A DNA stretch of 64,000 nt. It comes from Cadophora sp. MPI-SDFR-AT-0126 (lineage: Eukaryota; Ascomycota; Leotiomycetes; Helotiales; Ploettnerulaceae). Shown piece by piece: positions 33,749 through 46,496 of this stretch. The notes below the pieces were generated by a model that worked only from the letters and a program-made list of their open reading frames with translations, was not told the DNA's origin and ran no database searches. The position numbers and the translations under genes were made by a program. The DNA is taken from NCBI GenBank assembly GCA_020747065.1, contig JAGMVK010000006.1:868001-932000 (forward strand), written 5' to 3'. Within the stretch, counting starts at the first letter, position 1, and the number at the start of each line of letters is the position of its first letter.

Positions 33749-35890
33749 TCACTTGAGATCGAACTCCTGTATTGATGACAGAGGCTGTGCTTGCCAATAC
33801 TCCCCGTTCATTACGCCATGAACGTAGGCATCACCAACAAGTCTGAATCCGCGGTTGCAAGGCCGGAGGATCATGGGAATAGTACAACCCTCGAGCACAC
33901 AAATCATGTCGCCAATCTCAGATTGAGCGTGAGCTAATCCAACGTAGCCCTTGCGTGTCGTGAGGAGCCTCCGATGGAACATATCTCGAAACTTGCAGGC
34001 ATATATGAACTCCATTCCATTTGGTTCGAATCCAGCCAATGATCTAGAGGCACCGAAATCATGCACGCTGATCTCGTCGTAATCCGCTGTTCGTTCAATC
34101 GGATTAAATTCAGATGAATCGAAACGAGACCAATCCTCCAAAGTTCGGCCATAGATTTGGAATGACTTCACGGCAGTGAGACAGTCATAAGTATGTTTGA
34201 GCCGCTCACCTTTCGGTCGCATCGAGTTTTCTGACCACATGTGTGCGAAGTGCCTGCCATACGAGGATGGTGCTTGCTTGGTCGAAAGTTCACCCTTCTT
34301 GTGGGCGATTCTGTCTGCAACAAGGCTGCGCCAGATAGCATTGAAAAGGTCGCCTTCGCCGCCGTAAACGTTTTGACGCAAAGAATGCTCAACATCTGAG
34401 CTTGGCATGCTTTCGCTGAGAAAGGCCTTCGGCTTGTTACCTCCGATGAGATACACAGCACTCAGACTACATACACGATCAAAGACATATCCGCGAATAG
34501 TAAGAGTCATACCGTCCTCGGAAAATCTTGGATTGGCGTTCGATTTTCCAGAAGCCAAGTATCCTGACTGCAGACCCCGCTCAACACTCGAAGCCCAGAA
34601 GTTACCTGCCGGACCCTTCCATATTTTCGTCCAATCTATGACCCAGGAAGGCAGTTCTGGTCTTTTTGAAACAGTTGGATTGTCAATACAGATCAGATCT
34701 GATGGCCCGAATTTGCTGTTGCTATCTTGTCGAAGTAGCATTGATATCGTGAGCTCACGGAGAATGGTATCAAGAGGCTTTCGATAGTCAGGATTCGGAA
34801 TCAGTTCCGAGCCATCAGAGCTCAATCCTAGAACACCAAAGATCTTATCTCTGGGTTCACTTGCAAGTGACCGGCAGGAGAATGTAAGAATTCTTTCAAG
34901 GCTCATGCCCTTTGAATCCCGTCCGTGCTTATTGCGTGTCTTTCCAACAATGACCAAGAGATACAAGATGTCTTTGTAGCCACTCTCGAAGTAGTCTTTG
35001 GGTTTCCGATCCCGTAGATTAGCCATGGCAGTATCAAGCGTATCGAGACCGATCGAAGATTGTCCCCACCAGAAGAGGACGGATCGAGAAAGAGCCAACT
35101 CCTGAATGATCCAGGTTCGCTTCCAGTAAGCAAAGTCCATCAGTACTTTGATCGAAGACCACCCAGGATCATTCCGCCAGGCTGTATAGCCAGTGAAAAG
35201 CGCTGAGATGGCATTCTCAAACTCATCCTCGGGCTTACGTACTGCGAGTACCATGAGACGTTGAAAAGCAGTATCGGCCTGGTTTTTAGTGTCAGGGCCT
35301 AACCAAGCAATAGTGGTAGCCGCATTTCTGTAAATGGCTTTCATTCGCAAGATTTGCTGACCTCTCTCGATCTTATCGTTCTGATTGATACATAATGCAT
35401 CAACCCAGATCTTCGAATGACCGTTCGAGCGGAGAGCTCGGAGAGCTGCTGCCAGGTTGGCTGTGACCGAGACTGGGGCACCGTCGACAGTGATTGAGAC
35501 AGCATCAGCAAGAGTGCCCCAGCAGTACGAGAGTGCAGTGTAATCTGGATATTTGTGTGAACAGGAGAAGTGTTCTAGAGTGCAGATGACATCTTCATCG
35601 CCCGGCCCGGACGTGATATTGAGAATCCGGATATCTTGCTTCGCTTCACTCAATGGCTTGTAGCGGAGACTTGATAATCGCACATGTCCGTCAAGTTGAG
35701 CAATATCCGTAACCGCACATGGCTGTATATCGGCACCAGACTGAGTCAAGAAGAGGCCAGATTCGTTCCAAGCATCGTCACTCAATGTGGAACCGATTCT
35801 GGCAATACCACGGGGTTCCTCCTGGTCGCGCTTCTTAGGCGTGAGTGACATTAAGCGATTCCATGTCTTGTTCAAGCCGAGAGATGGCAT
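33749..35890 (-). CDS. Heterokaryon incompatibility (HET) domain protein
   Basis: HET domain proteins mediate non-self recognition and regulated cell death when unlike hyphae fuse. Single exon, 713 residues from the ATG at 35890. The HET domain starts near residue 117 with 'YTALSYCWG', continues with 'SKIWVDALCINQND', 'ERGQQILRMKAIYRNAATTI' and 'WLGPDT' (to about 200), then 'WIIQELALSRSVLFWWGQ'. Further on is 'PRDKIFGVLGLSSD', the conserved block that usually ends the domain. The C-terminal half includes 'VGLAHAQSEIGDMICVLEGC' and ends '...SSIQEFDLK', the standard HET-protein tail. An in-frame ATG at 36166 would add 92 residues, including a Tyr/Arg-rich start that looks unlike the family, so 35890 is preferred. 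Frame intact; no partner gene of a known HET pair is adjacent. Confidence 0.88.
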   Translation of the reverse strand: MPSLGLNKTWNRLMSLTPKKRDQEEPRGIARIGSTLSDDAWNESGLFLTQSGADIQPCAVTDIAQLDGHVRLSSLRYKPLSEAKQDIRILNITSGPGDEDVICTLEHFSCSHKYPDYTALSYCWGTLADAVSITVDGAPVSVTANLAAALRALRSNGHSKIWVDALCINQNDKIERGQQILRMKAIYRNAATTIAWLGPDTKNQADTAFQRLMVLAVRKPEDEFENAISALFTGYTAWRNDPGWSSIKVLMDFAYWKRTWIIQELALSRSVLFWWGQSSIGLDTLDTAMANLRDRKPKDYFESGYKDILYLLVIVGKTRNKHGRDSKGMSLERILTFSCRSLASEPRDKIFGVLGLSSDGSELIPNPDYRKPLDTILRELTISMLLRQDSNSKFGPSDLICIDNPTVSKRPELPSWVIDWTKIWKGPAGNFWASSVERGLQSGYLASGKSNANPRFSEDGMTLTIRGYVFDRVCSLSAVYLIGGNKPKAFLSESMPSSDVEHSLRQNVYGGEGDLFNAIWRSLVADRIAHKKGELSTKQAPSSYGRHFAHMWSENSMRPKGERLKHTYDCLTAVKSFQIYGRTLEDWSRFDSSEFNPIERTADYDEISVHDFGASRSLAGFEPNGMEFIYACKFRDMFHRRLLTTRKGYVGLAHAQSEIGDMICVLEGCTIPMILRPCNRGFRLVGDAYVHGVMNGEYWQAQPLSSIQEFDLK

Positions 35891-38523
35891 TTCAACGGAA
35901 GCGATATTTCGCAATCGCCACGAGTAGTCACTGAATGACAAATTTTGTGAGGTACATGACAGAAGTATGGTATGGCAAGTTCTACAAGGGGCCGTAAAGG
36001 CGTCTCGATAGTAAGCACGAGGGTAAATGCCCTCAGGAGCTCTGCTTAGAAGAGGCGCGGGAGCAGGTAGCAAGCGCACAGGAGTTGAGTAAAATGTACG
36101 CAAAGCATATCGATAAGGTATATATGTGCAAAGTATGAAATAAACAGTGATGTGCTTTCTCGCCAAAAGGAGTTTTATGGTAGTGCTCGCGGAGGTTTCA
36201 GACGTAACATCGACGGCGGCCGCGGGAAGACCCCGGATTGTCAGCTTGGCTGACCTTTCCTATGTAGGCGTAGTCTCGGACGAGGCTCTGGACATCCTTT
36301 GCCTTCAAGGCCACTAATTCCTAAACATATACGACACAGAGCTCTAAACATATAGTGATAAGTAGGAAATTACAAACGAAAATAGATAACCTGAAATCGA
36401 GTAATCTACGTTGGAAGTTCACATGCATTCACTCACGAAATCCGAAAGCAGCAACCATTTTCTAGGCCAAGCTGGCCTCGAGACCTCTCGAACAGAATAT
36501 CCGTACGCAGTAAAGTTCAAACCAATGGAAATGTACATACAGCATGAAAGCCGCAAAAGATCCGAGCCTTGAAACAGCAGATAGCTCGCTGCTTGTCTTG
36601 ATATGTTATTTTATACAAGGCGTATGTGCTATTTAGTGGCTGATAACATCTGGTCTTGGCATGTTATCGGTGTGCTACTGCGAAGAAGCTGATTGATGAA
36701 GATGTTCTATAGACATAAGGTTCCAGTTCGTATGATATGCTCTTTCAAACCAATATCCGCATGGGATACAATGTTATGAAGTAGGAAAGAAAAAGAGAGG
36801 ATATGATTAATCTTTGAGTGCGAAGATACAGTACATCATATGCCCTTGTGGCATGGACGCATAATTCCATCTCACCGCTACGCCCATCACCCCTTGAAAA
36901 ACGAAAAAATCGACGTTTGTGTTCTTGGAGCGGCAATTGATTCATGTCTGCATGCCTGCAACCTTCAGTAGGAATTTCTTCCGAAAAGGTACTCCCAGTG
37001 CCTTCGGATACGGAGTAAACGTGACTCGGATTTTATCGGTAGTCGGCAAGCTTTAAGTCCATGCCGAGTTGCCCCTCCCTCCAGATCCCTTCCCTCCAGC
37101 TGGAGGAGAAGTGGTAGCGTGTGGTGTGGCTTGGGAGGCCAAACCAAAACATCGGTGAGCTTTACAACGGCGGTTGCTATTACAAAGCAATAATGCCTAG
37201 AGTAGACTGATTCCATCCTTGACGGTTTAGTTAGTTGGCTTGGCCCTGGCTGTCGGAAGGATGTAAGCGGGGGAGTCCACTTGTGTCTGTCTTTGAGAGT
37301 GCCTTGGCCGTGAGCCGACCAAAAGCCATGTATCATGACTCTGGTGTTAGAAAATGTGCTTTCGACTTTGATTACTCAACAGAAGACCAAGAAGGAAATG
37401 AATATGGAGAACTTAGGCATGGATACAATAAAAGACTAAACAAATCACATTGACTTCTGGAAGGAATGCTTGATGAAGAAAGAGTTTCTTCCAACCGGGA
37501 GGGATCCCTGCCTGCCCGGTAACACCCCCTCTTCCCCCACTTTGCAATGCTTGTTGAGGCTGGGCCAGGATAAGGCTAGGTACAGTACGGAGGGACTGTA
37601 ACCAGAAACTGCGAGATCTCACCGCCGAGCTCCAAGATCGAACTGACTATCAAAGAGTCATACAATAACGACTTGAAGGAAAAAGACAACAAGTTGCTAA
37701 GCTTCGGGAGATTCTATAATCCGAGTTATAAGACTAGCTGAAAGTAGGCTACAAGTGCAAGGAATCGACAACAAATCTAGACAGACCCTTGTCTTACATC
37801 TCGCGTAAAGAAAGTTTGGTGCTGCTGCTGATGATGATGATGATGACATGATTTGAGACGGAAACGTCTGCATCTGTTTTGCGATACTGCAAGTGAGTAT
37901 AGAGATCCTTGTAAAATTCTCAAGATTCCCATAGCAGCCAGCTAGCGCTCAAGGTGGCTGGATGATGGGAATGGGGATTGACAAAGAGACTGTCCAAGCA
38001 GCAGCAGCAGCAACAGCACCACTACCACCACCGCCACGCTACGACAGTCGGGGAAGGTGAAGGTACAGTTGAAGATGAAGAGGTACTGAAGCAAAAAGGA
38101 GATGGTCCACTAGGTCGGCGGCCCCACTGAAGTTTTAGAGCAAAGTGGAGTAGAGTAGAGTGGAGTACGAATAGAGGCCCGTCCATCTCCTATCACATAT
38201 CGGGCTCGGGGCATAGCTGCTCGTATTTACCGTACCTTACACTTGCCTTGCCTTGCCTTAATTGTGGCAATGGAAGAAACGCCTATGCCATCCATCCCAT
38301 GCCATGCCATGCGACGGCGCAGAAATGACATGGACTCCGAAATAATATAGTGGCCGTCGCCAGTTTCAGTCCCGAAGAAATCTGCCCAACATCTACATAC
38401 ATCTTAGGGCCTTCTTGCCTTCCTTCCTTTCCTTTCCCTGTCTTCAATTCTTGTCTCCCCCCTCCCCGCATGTTGTGTTGTGTTGTGCTCCTACCAAAGC
38501 TTTAAGCACACTGTGCACACATC
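35891..38523. other. Long intergenic region between divergent HET and YOR1-like genes
   Basis: About 2.6 kb. Holds GAT/ATG runs (near 37826-37848), a CAGCAG/CCACCACC tract near 37996-38038, AGTAGAGT repeats near 38150-38166 and CTTGCCTTGCCTT near 38242. No frame here shows a domain. It probably contains both promoters. I see no RNA gene. Confidence 0.45.
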
Positions 38524-41500
38524 ATGACACAACCTGGCCAAGACCCCGAGGTTGAGTACAGACCCACCGCCACCAGCAACGACCCTGCAGCTGCTGCACA
38601 AAATACTAATCATGAGGAACCACTCGACGTGGACGGCTACGAAAAGGAGTATATCGAGATAAAATCACACCGCCATACTTCAAGTCAAAGCGCTTCAGAG
38701 GAGGAAATATCAAAGGATCTGGGAGAGAAGAGACCGCACATTGACCGCACGAAGAGCCATGCGACAACGACCAGTGCTTTCTCAGGAACGGAATCGCAGC
38801 TTGATGGGCCAGAGAAGAGGCAGAAGCAGAAGCCATGGCACAAGAAGCTTAATCCTCTGCGATGGGGTCAAGTGCCACCCGTTCCAGAGGCAAGGACCGT
38901 GTCGCGAGAATATACTGCCTCGTTCCTCAGCCAGGTCTATTTCCAGTGGGTAGCACCTATCATGTCGGTAAGTTGCTTCAGGACTTATGTGCAGAGGATC
39001 AAGCTGACAGCAAGCCAGGTTGGTTATAAGCGGACCCTCGAACAAAATGATATCTGGACAGTCAACCCCAATCGATCAGCAGAGGCCATGACACTGAAAC
39101 TGCAGGCTTCTTTCAAAAAGAGAGTGAACAGAGGCGACAAATATCCGCTGCTATGGTCGATGCACGAGACCTTCAAGTTCGAATTTTGGTTCGGAGGCAT
39201 TTGCCAGTTCTTTTCGAATATCCTCCAGGTCATATCCCCGTTCACGCTTCGCTTTCTCATCCAATTTGCCCAGGACGCATATGTTGCGCAACAGAGGGGC
39301 GACCCAGCACCGCACATTGGAAAGGGCCTCGGTCTGGTTTTCGGAATTACCATCATGCAGATGATCCAGAGTTTGGGCACAAATCATTTTATATACCGAG
39401 GAATGATGGTTGGAGGACAAGCCAGAGGTGTGCTCATTTCGGTGATCTTTGAGAAGGCTATGAACATTTCTGGGCGAGCAAAAGCTGGTGGAAAAGAGGT
39501 CACAGATGGCCAGGAGACCGAGCATGAAGGCCACACCAAGGAGTCTACGAATTCTAAGGCAGGCTCGAAGAGGAGATCGCCCAAGGTACCGACAGATACC
39601 GCTAGAGGAGTAGCTGGGGACGGAACTGGTTGGGCAAATGGACGAGTCGTGAACTTGATGTCCGTCGACACTTACCGAATCGACCAGGCTTCAGGTCTCT
39701 TCCACTTGATTTGGACTGCACCTATTTCATGTATCATCACTTTGATACTACTACTTGTCAATTTGACATATAGCGCTCTGGCTGGTTTCTCGTTGCTTGT
39801 CATCGGCTTGCCTGTCCTGACAAAGGTTGTCAAGATCCTCTTCGCGAGGCGGAAGAAGATCAACAAAGTTACGGATCAGAGGGTTAGCCTCACCCAGGAA
39901 ATCCTGCAGTCCGTGAGATTCGTCAAATTCTTTGGTTGGGAGAGTGCTTTCTTGAAACGACTTCAGGACATGTAAGTGACATTCGTGGAACCAATCAATC
40001 CCCACCGCTTCGTTTGCAATCTGCATACCTCTCATGTTCGACACAAATTTTGCGCATGTGTACTGACTACCAATGTAGCCGCGATCAAGAAATTAGAATG
40101 ATACAAGTTTTACTTGCAATCAGAAACGCCATTAATGCTGTGTCTATGTCGCTCCCGGTGTTTGCTTCTATGCTTGCATTCATCACATACTCTCTGACGA
40201 GTCACAATCTTGCGCCGGCCAGAGTTTTCTCCTCTCTGGCTCTTTTCAACTCGCTTCGTCTGCCCCTAAATCTACTTCCGCTGGTCATTGGCCAGGTTAC
40301 AGACGCTTGGTCCTCGATAATTCGTATCCAAGAGTACCTTTTGAGTGAAGATCAGGACGAAGACACGAAATTCGATGCAGGCGCCGAAATGGCTGTCGAA
40401 TTTAAGAACGCAGATTTTACGTGGGAGCGAACAGCAACGCAGGATCCAGACCATGCTGTTCCCGTTGGGAGAAGTAAGGCAGACATGAAGGCCGACAAGA
40501 AGGCGAAGAAGGTGTCCGACAAGGCTGAAAAAGAAGCTGCAAAGCTAGCATCAACGAAACCCGAATTATCCGGCGTGACGACTCCTGATGATACGAGCAC
40601 TCTGGCTGGGGATAGCGAACCATTCAAGTTACAGAATATGACATTTTCGATCGGACGAGATGAATTGGTTGCTGTGATTGGTGGAGTTGGAAGTGGAAAG
40701 AGTTCATTGCTAGCCGCTCTTGCGGGTGACATGCGAATGACGAACAAGGACAGGGGCGAGATGATGATCGGAGCAAGCAGGGCATTCTGCCCTCAGTATG
40801 CCTGGATTCAGAACGCCAGTGTGAAGGAAAATATTTTGTTCGGCAGAGATATGGATAAGGAGTGGTAAGTTCTTCACTAACAATCAATCATTCGACTGTG
40901 CTGAAAGTTTACAGGTATCAAAAAGTGATCAAGGCTTGTGCTCTTGAACCAGATTTGGAAATGCTGCCCCAAGGCGATGCTACCGAGATTGGCGAGCGTG
41001 GGATTACTGTCTCTGGTGGACAAAAGCAACGTCTCAACATCGCTCGGGCGATCTATTTTGATGCCGATCTTATACTGATGGACGACCCACTGTCGGCTGT
41101 AGATGCTCATGTTGGTCGCCACATTTTCGATAATGCAATTCTGGGATTGTTGAAAGACAAGGCCAGAATATTAGCGACACATCAGCTTTGGGTTCTTAAT
41201 CGTTGCGACCGGATTATCTGGATGGAGGATGGTAGAATTCAAGCAGTTGATACTTTCGACAATCTAATGAGAGATCACGCCGGATTCCAGCTGTTGATGG
41301 AAACCACAGCCGTGGAGGAGAAGCACGAAGAAGAGGACCACGCCAACGAGGACGAAGTTGAGGACGAGAAGAAGGCGATCAAGAAGAAACGCAAGGGTGC
41401 AACGCTCATGCAGGCTGAAGAACGGGCTGTCAAGAGCGTTCCTTGGTCGGTGTACTTTGACTACATGCGCGCTGGAGGTATCATCAATACCCCGCTGGTA

Positions 41501-43244
41501 TTCATATTTTTGCTGGCGTCTCAGGGAGCGAACATATCGACCAGTCTCTGGCTTTCATGGTGGACGAGCAATAGTAAGTTTATGCCTTTGTCACATTTAA
41601 ATTCACTACTGATCCGCTTTAGAATTTGGCTACTCGAAAGGGGTTTATATTGGGGTTTATGCCGCGCTCGGATTCTCACAAGCCCTGACTATGTTCCTTT
41701 TCTCGGTCTTCCTCACATTCATGGGTACTAACGCCAGTAAAACCATGCTGAACAGAGCCATCACACGAGCACTTCGAGCACCTATGTCATTCTTTGACAC
41801 GACACCACTTGGGCGCATTACGAATCGATTTTCTCGAGATGTGGATGTTATGGATAATAACTTGTCAGATGCCATGAGAATGTATCTGTTGACCATGGCT
41901 ATGATTCTTTCCGTCTTCGGTTTGATTATCGCCTACTTCCACTACTTCGCCATCGCACTCGGACCTCTTTTCCTCCTGTTTATATTCTCCGCTGCATATT
42001 ACCGAGCGTCAGCTCGAGAGATGAAGCGTTTCGAGTCCGTCCTGCGTTCCACCGTCTTCGCCAAATTCAGCGAAGGCCTTTCCGGTACTGCTTGTATCCG
42101 TGCATATGGATTGAAAGACGTGTTCATCAGGAATCTTCGAGACGCAATCGATGAGATGAATAGTGCATACTACCTCACTTTTGCAAACCAGCGTTGGCTA
42201 TCTACGCGATTGGATGTTATTGGAAACTTACTTGTGTTCGTTACTGGGCTTCTGGTGGTCACATCTCGGTTCAATGTTAACCCATCTATTGGTGGACTGG
42301 TTCTCAGTTATATCCTCGCGATTGTTCAGATGATCCAATTCACGGTTCGACAACTGGCAGAAGTAGAAAACGGCATGAATGCCACGGAGCGTCTACATTA
42401 CTATGGGACCCAACTCGAGGAGGAAGCGCCGCTCCACACAATCGAAGTACGAAAAAGCTGGCCTGAGAATGGCGAAATAATCTTCGACAATGTGCAAATG
42501 CGGTACCGGGAGAATCTTCCCTTAGTTCTGTCCGGCCTTAGCATGCACGTCAGAGGAGGTGAACGAATCGGTGTCGTTGGCCGTACAGGAGCTGGCAAGT
42601 CTAGCATCATGTCGACATTGTTCCGACTTGTCGAACTTTCGGGAGGTTCTATCACGATCGATGGGCTGGACATTAGCACAATTGGACTCCAGGATCTACG
42701 CTCTCGCTTGGCTATCATTCCTCAAGATCCAACATTGTTCAAGGGGACGATTCGAAGCAATCTCGATCCATTCAACGAGCACACTGACTTAGAACTCTGG
42801 AGTGCTCTTCGCCAGTCTGATTTAGTTTCAGAGGAGGCAACTCTGGACGATAAATCTCCCGGCCGCATCCATCTTGATGGCATCGTGGAAGACGAAGGTC
42901 TCAACTTCTCTTTAGGCCAACGACAGCTCATGGCATTGGCACGAGCTCTCGTACGAGGTTCACAAATCATCGTCTGTGACGAAGCGACTTCATCCGTTGA
43001 CATGGAAACCGACGAGAAGATCCAACACACGATCGCTACAGGCTTCAAAGGCAAGACATTACTCTGCATCGCACACAGACTTAAGACAATTATCAATTAC
43101 GATCGTATTTGCGTCATGGACCAAGGCACGATCGCAGAGTTGGATACGCCGTATGCTTTGTATGAGCGTGGTGGTATTTTCAGGAGTATGTGTGACAGGA
43201 GTGGGATTAGGGAAGAGGATTTCGGCGTTTGGGTGAATGAATAA
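38524..43244 (+). CDS. YOR1: ABCC/MRP-type multidrug transporter, YOR1-like
   Basis: Plasma-membrane ATP-driven exporter of organic anions and drugs, such as oligomycin in yeast. Exons: 38524-38967, 39019-39971, 40079-40864, 40915-41573, 41623-43244; 4,464 nt, 1,487 residues, full size. Acidic, Ser-rich cytosolic start (about 1-130), then TMD1. NBD1: Walker A 'GGVGSGKSS' (about 666), signature 'VSGGQKQR' (about 759), Walker B 'ILMDDPLSAVD'. TMD2 follows, then NBD2: 'GRTGAGKSS' (about 1,266), 'SLGQRQ' (about 1,376), 'IIVCDEATSSVD'. Order and key residues look functional. As in YOR1, there is no extra N-terminal membrane domain. The first intron (38968-39018) is 51 nt with no in-frame stop; its retention would add 17 residues. 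The charged linker between 'AMNISGRAKAGGKEV' and 'GWANGRVVNLMS' (about residues 305-355) is family-typical. Confidence 0.92.
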
Positions 43245-44814
43245 ATGCATTGGTGGGGCGTTTGTGGAGTAAATGCGACATGTGTTTAATCTATTGCGGG
43301 GTGGTTCTGAGATGTACTTTTGACGAGATTGATGGAAACAGGTCGAAACAGAAGTGAGTGTATCGCGTCAGCGAAATCATAGGAAACTTTTGAAAGTCCG
43401 GGTGCGACTTAAGTACTTAGAAAATTTACGTCGTAGGCTGTGGTAAGTTGAGACAAGAACAGCTGTCTGAAGATTATGCTTTCAAGTAACTCCTGCACAT
43501 TGTCTCTTTCTGAAATTTCTCACCTCTGGGATATCGAGCCTGATGCGCGAGGGAGGATTTCAGGATGCGAAGACCACTGCGGAATTAGCAGCGAGGGAAC
43601 TCAACTCGATGAGGATCGCTTGGGTTGAGAACAGTCAAGAATTATTGGCGGTGCTTGTTAACAACGCACACCAGCACCGGAAGCATCCAGGCCAAACATC
43701 TAGCTCCTGCCCAAATCCTCACAAAGGGACTGAGCGAACATAGCCGCAGTATCGTTCCCCAGTAACCTTGTAGGGCTCTTTGACTTCGGCGTATTTTTCT
43801 CGATATCTCCAAAATTATGGCTAGTTCAACACCCATTGCCACCAGGAACTGTCCAAGTCGTACCAGATCCCCTGTTCCCAAAAAGCAATGTCTTACTCGT
43901 AATACCGGGCAAGCACATACCGAGCCACCTACTGACTACCTAATCATTGACTCCCGCCGTATCTAACGTATCGCATTTTGCTGATATTCTTCCCGCAGAT
44001 ACAAATCGACCCCGAGAACATTAAGCCACTACGCTACGGCACTCCCTACAATGTTTGGCAGGTAGGGAAATGCATGTACAACTTAAGAACTCGCCTTTGG
44101 ACCTTCGACAGCAAACCGGACACTGAAGTCTTCCGAGTGCCGTTCAACGACTCTGCAGAAGCCACGGCGAATTTCAGACCTGCGGGCCCGATAGTAACAC
44201 CGCCAGGATCGACTCTGCGCCCAGAGCCGAATGGTAGTTTTGGCAGTCGTGTGACAAATTTTGGCCCCTAGGAATTTCACTCATCAGTGCTGGACCATGT
44301 GATGTTCGCTTCGCTTTGTTTACTTCCTAGTTCGTTTGAATCGTTCGTAGAGCTGGTCTGTTATGGTATTAGAGACTAGCAGGAGTTTGTCCTGGATGTA
44401 CCAGGCCAAATATCATTGTGTTGTTCCCAATGAGATTTTCCTCTTAATTCTAGGGTAGCAATACTTTTCTACAGAAGGAGCTCCCGTTGCTGTAGCGTAG
44501 CTGCCTCGCCTATAACCTGAAGTACAGAACTCGCTCTTCCTAAATCTAGCCGACTGACTACTTTGGGTTTCTTTTCCACAATTTAAAAACCAAATATGAA
44601 TGACTGCTTGTATTTCATAACATTGAGCCAGCCACTACCAACGCCATTGTTACAGTTCCATGTCATTCTCTGGAACATCCACCATCTAGGGTTCCAAAAT
44701 ACCGACTCTTCCTTGCAGTAGCTTTGTCGAGCTTACAGCTCGTCGAAGACCAACCCAATCATTCTTCGATCCTCAAAATTCGTCTGAAGTACCATAATTG
44801 CCTTGAAGCATTGC
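43245..44814. other. Intergenic, no supported gene
   Basis: YOR1-like 3' UTR followed by short + frames (43543-43743; 43978-44271). The second reads like a Pro/Asn-rich protein piece ('PENIKPLRYGTPYNVWQ'), but I found no start, intron or family for it. It could be a remnant of another decayed gene. Confidence 0.4.
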
Positions 44815-46060
44815 AAATGACTCAAGAGTTAAGAAGAACGCCGGCTCGAGCCCCGAAAAGCCGTTCTCCGCAGCCGGGGGCCACCCCAATGAAGAAGACC
44901 AGTCATTCTCGGATGTTGAGGACGATAATGTATCCATACACTCGGGCGTTACTGTGACGCCATTCAAAGTCACGAGAACTCGTGCGAACGATGCTGCCAA
45001 TGACTCAGGCGTAGGCTCGGAAATATCTACGCCTGTCGTGGAACGTCAAATGGCATGATTGGAACTTGGGAGTGACGACAGTCCGCCCTACTTGAAAATT
45101 GTTGAGCCACTGGAAGGATATACAAGGGTACTTTCAGTTGTCTTGCTCCACTCCAATGGCAGCAGTGGGGTAGAACTGAGGCATCAACTACTAGATGAAT
45201 TGAAATGCTCATCCGGGAGGACACTTCGAGAAGAGCTTCCAGGTGTAAGATGGATATTTCCAACCGCACCATTCGTGGACTGCGTCAAATCCGACAAGAC
45301 GGTTGAGAGATGTAGAATATGGGTAGATTTTAGTCTCCATGATGGAGAAGGTGAAGGTATTATCAAAACATTTGGAGGCCTAAGACACACCATAGACCAC
45401 GATAAAGGAACTCATCGAAACTAAGAAGATAAACCTTGGCAAGGAGAAGCACACTGGAACTAAAGTTCCTTGGGAACGCGATGAGATTGTCTTTGGGGGC
45501 TACTGGCAAAGTGCAGCCCCAGCATTAGCAGCTTGGATGTGCTCGGGGACTTATTTTGCTGGATTTCTCGGAATCAGAGGTGTTCTTCCAGATCAAAGAC
45601 TCATAACCCAGAAATACAACGAAGACGTTGCTGGCGGTCGACCACCGGGCAGAGGCTCGGACTTTGACAAGAATACAAATGACTTCATCACATCGTGGAC
45701 AAGCAGTCTTGACCGTCACGACATTCTTACAACAAAGATGATGGCATCCACGCCAGTACTTCTGACGCTACTGAAAGCGATGCTCACTGGCTCTTCGATG
45801 GCGAAAAGTTGGCAAGGTCTCTATATAACGCCCTCATCGGCCCTGCTAGTAACCTCTTTACGAAGTGTGTGGAAAGCCCCTTCACGTCGCAACCAGAGAA
45901 TCAGGAGATTACCATTGAAGAGCTTGACGCTATCCAGGTTTACTTGAGGTGCCTGATTATTTGCAGAAAGGAACGTGGCGTGACGTTACAGGAATGGATC
46001 AAAAAGCAAGCAAGGCTTTTCTAGTACCCCATTCTGTCGCCCAAGCGGACGAGCGCTACA
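44815..46060 (+). pseudogene. Acyl-protein thioesterase/phospholipase-type hydrolase relic
   Basis: After a disordered acidic lead ('SFSDVEDDNVSIHSGV', about 44900-44950) a TGA at 45057-45059 breaks the frame. Then comes 'VLLHSNGSSGVELRHQLLDE' and 'LREELPGVRWIFPTAPFVD' (about 45140-45290), the N-terminal half of the alpha/beta-hydrolase family PF02230. A frame shift near 45400-45430 leads to 'IVFGGYWQSAAPALAAWMCS' and 'GFLGIRGVLPD' (about 45490-45595). The family's nucleophile elbow G-x-S-x-G (GGLSQG) reads GGYWQS here, so the catalytic Ser is missing. The remainder to about 46060 is in mixed frames ('PDYLQKGTWRDVTGMDQKA') and its origin is unclear; it may belong to a second relic. Confidence 0.65.
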
Positions 46061-46496
46061 GTATGGAATCCTGGGATTATCGGGTACCTAGCATCACTTT
46101 AGATAAATCAGCGAGCAGAAACTGCACGATCCTAAAATCCCGTCTAGTGTCCCATGAGTGTTTGATTACTTGGGGTGACAGAGCTCAGCTTATCGTCACA
46201 CACGGATTAACATGAAAACGGTCGCAACGATGAAATTGTACCCAACATTTGCGAAAAGCCATCTGTATTGGGGATATCGCGAAGTAAGTCATTGCAAGTG
46301 CATCCCCTCGATATCTCAAGTAAACTGTCTCATTGGCAGCCCAGATCCACGCTGTAAATTCGCTAACAATTTACTGAAATGCGAATGGGGCTCAACATTC
46401 GGAAAAGAGAGTCTGATATAGGAAATATGAAGCTAAAAATGATAAGAGCAGAAGAAGTATGTGAGCCGGCCTGGTTGCTGAGACTTTGCGAATGTG

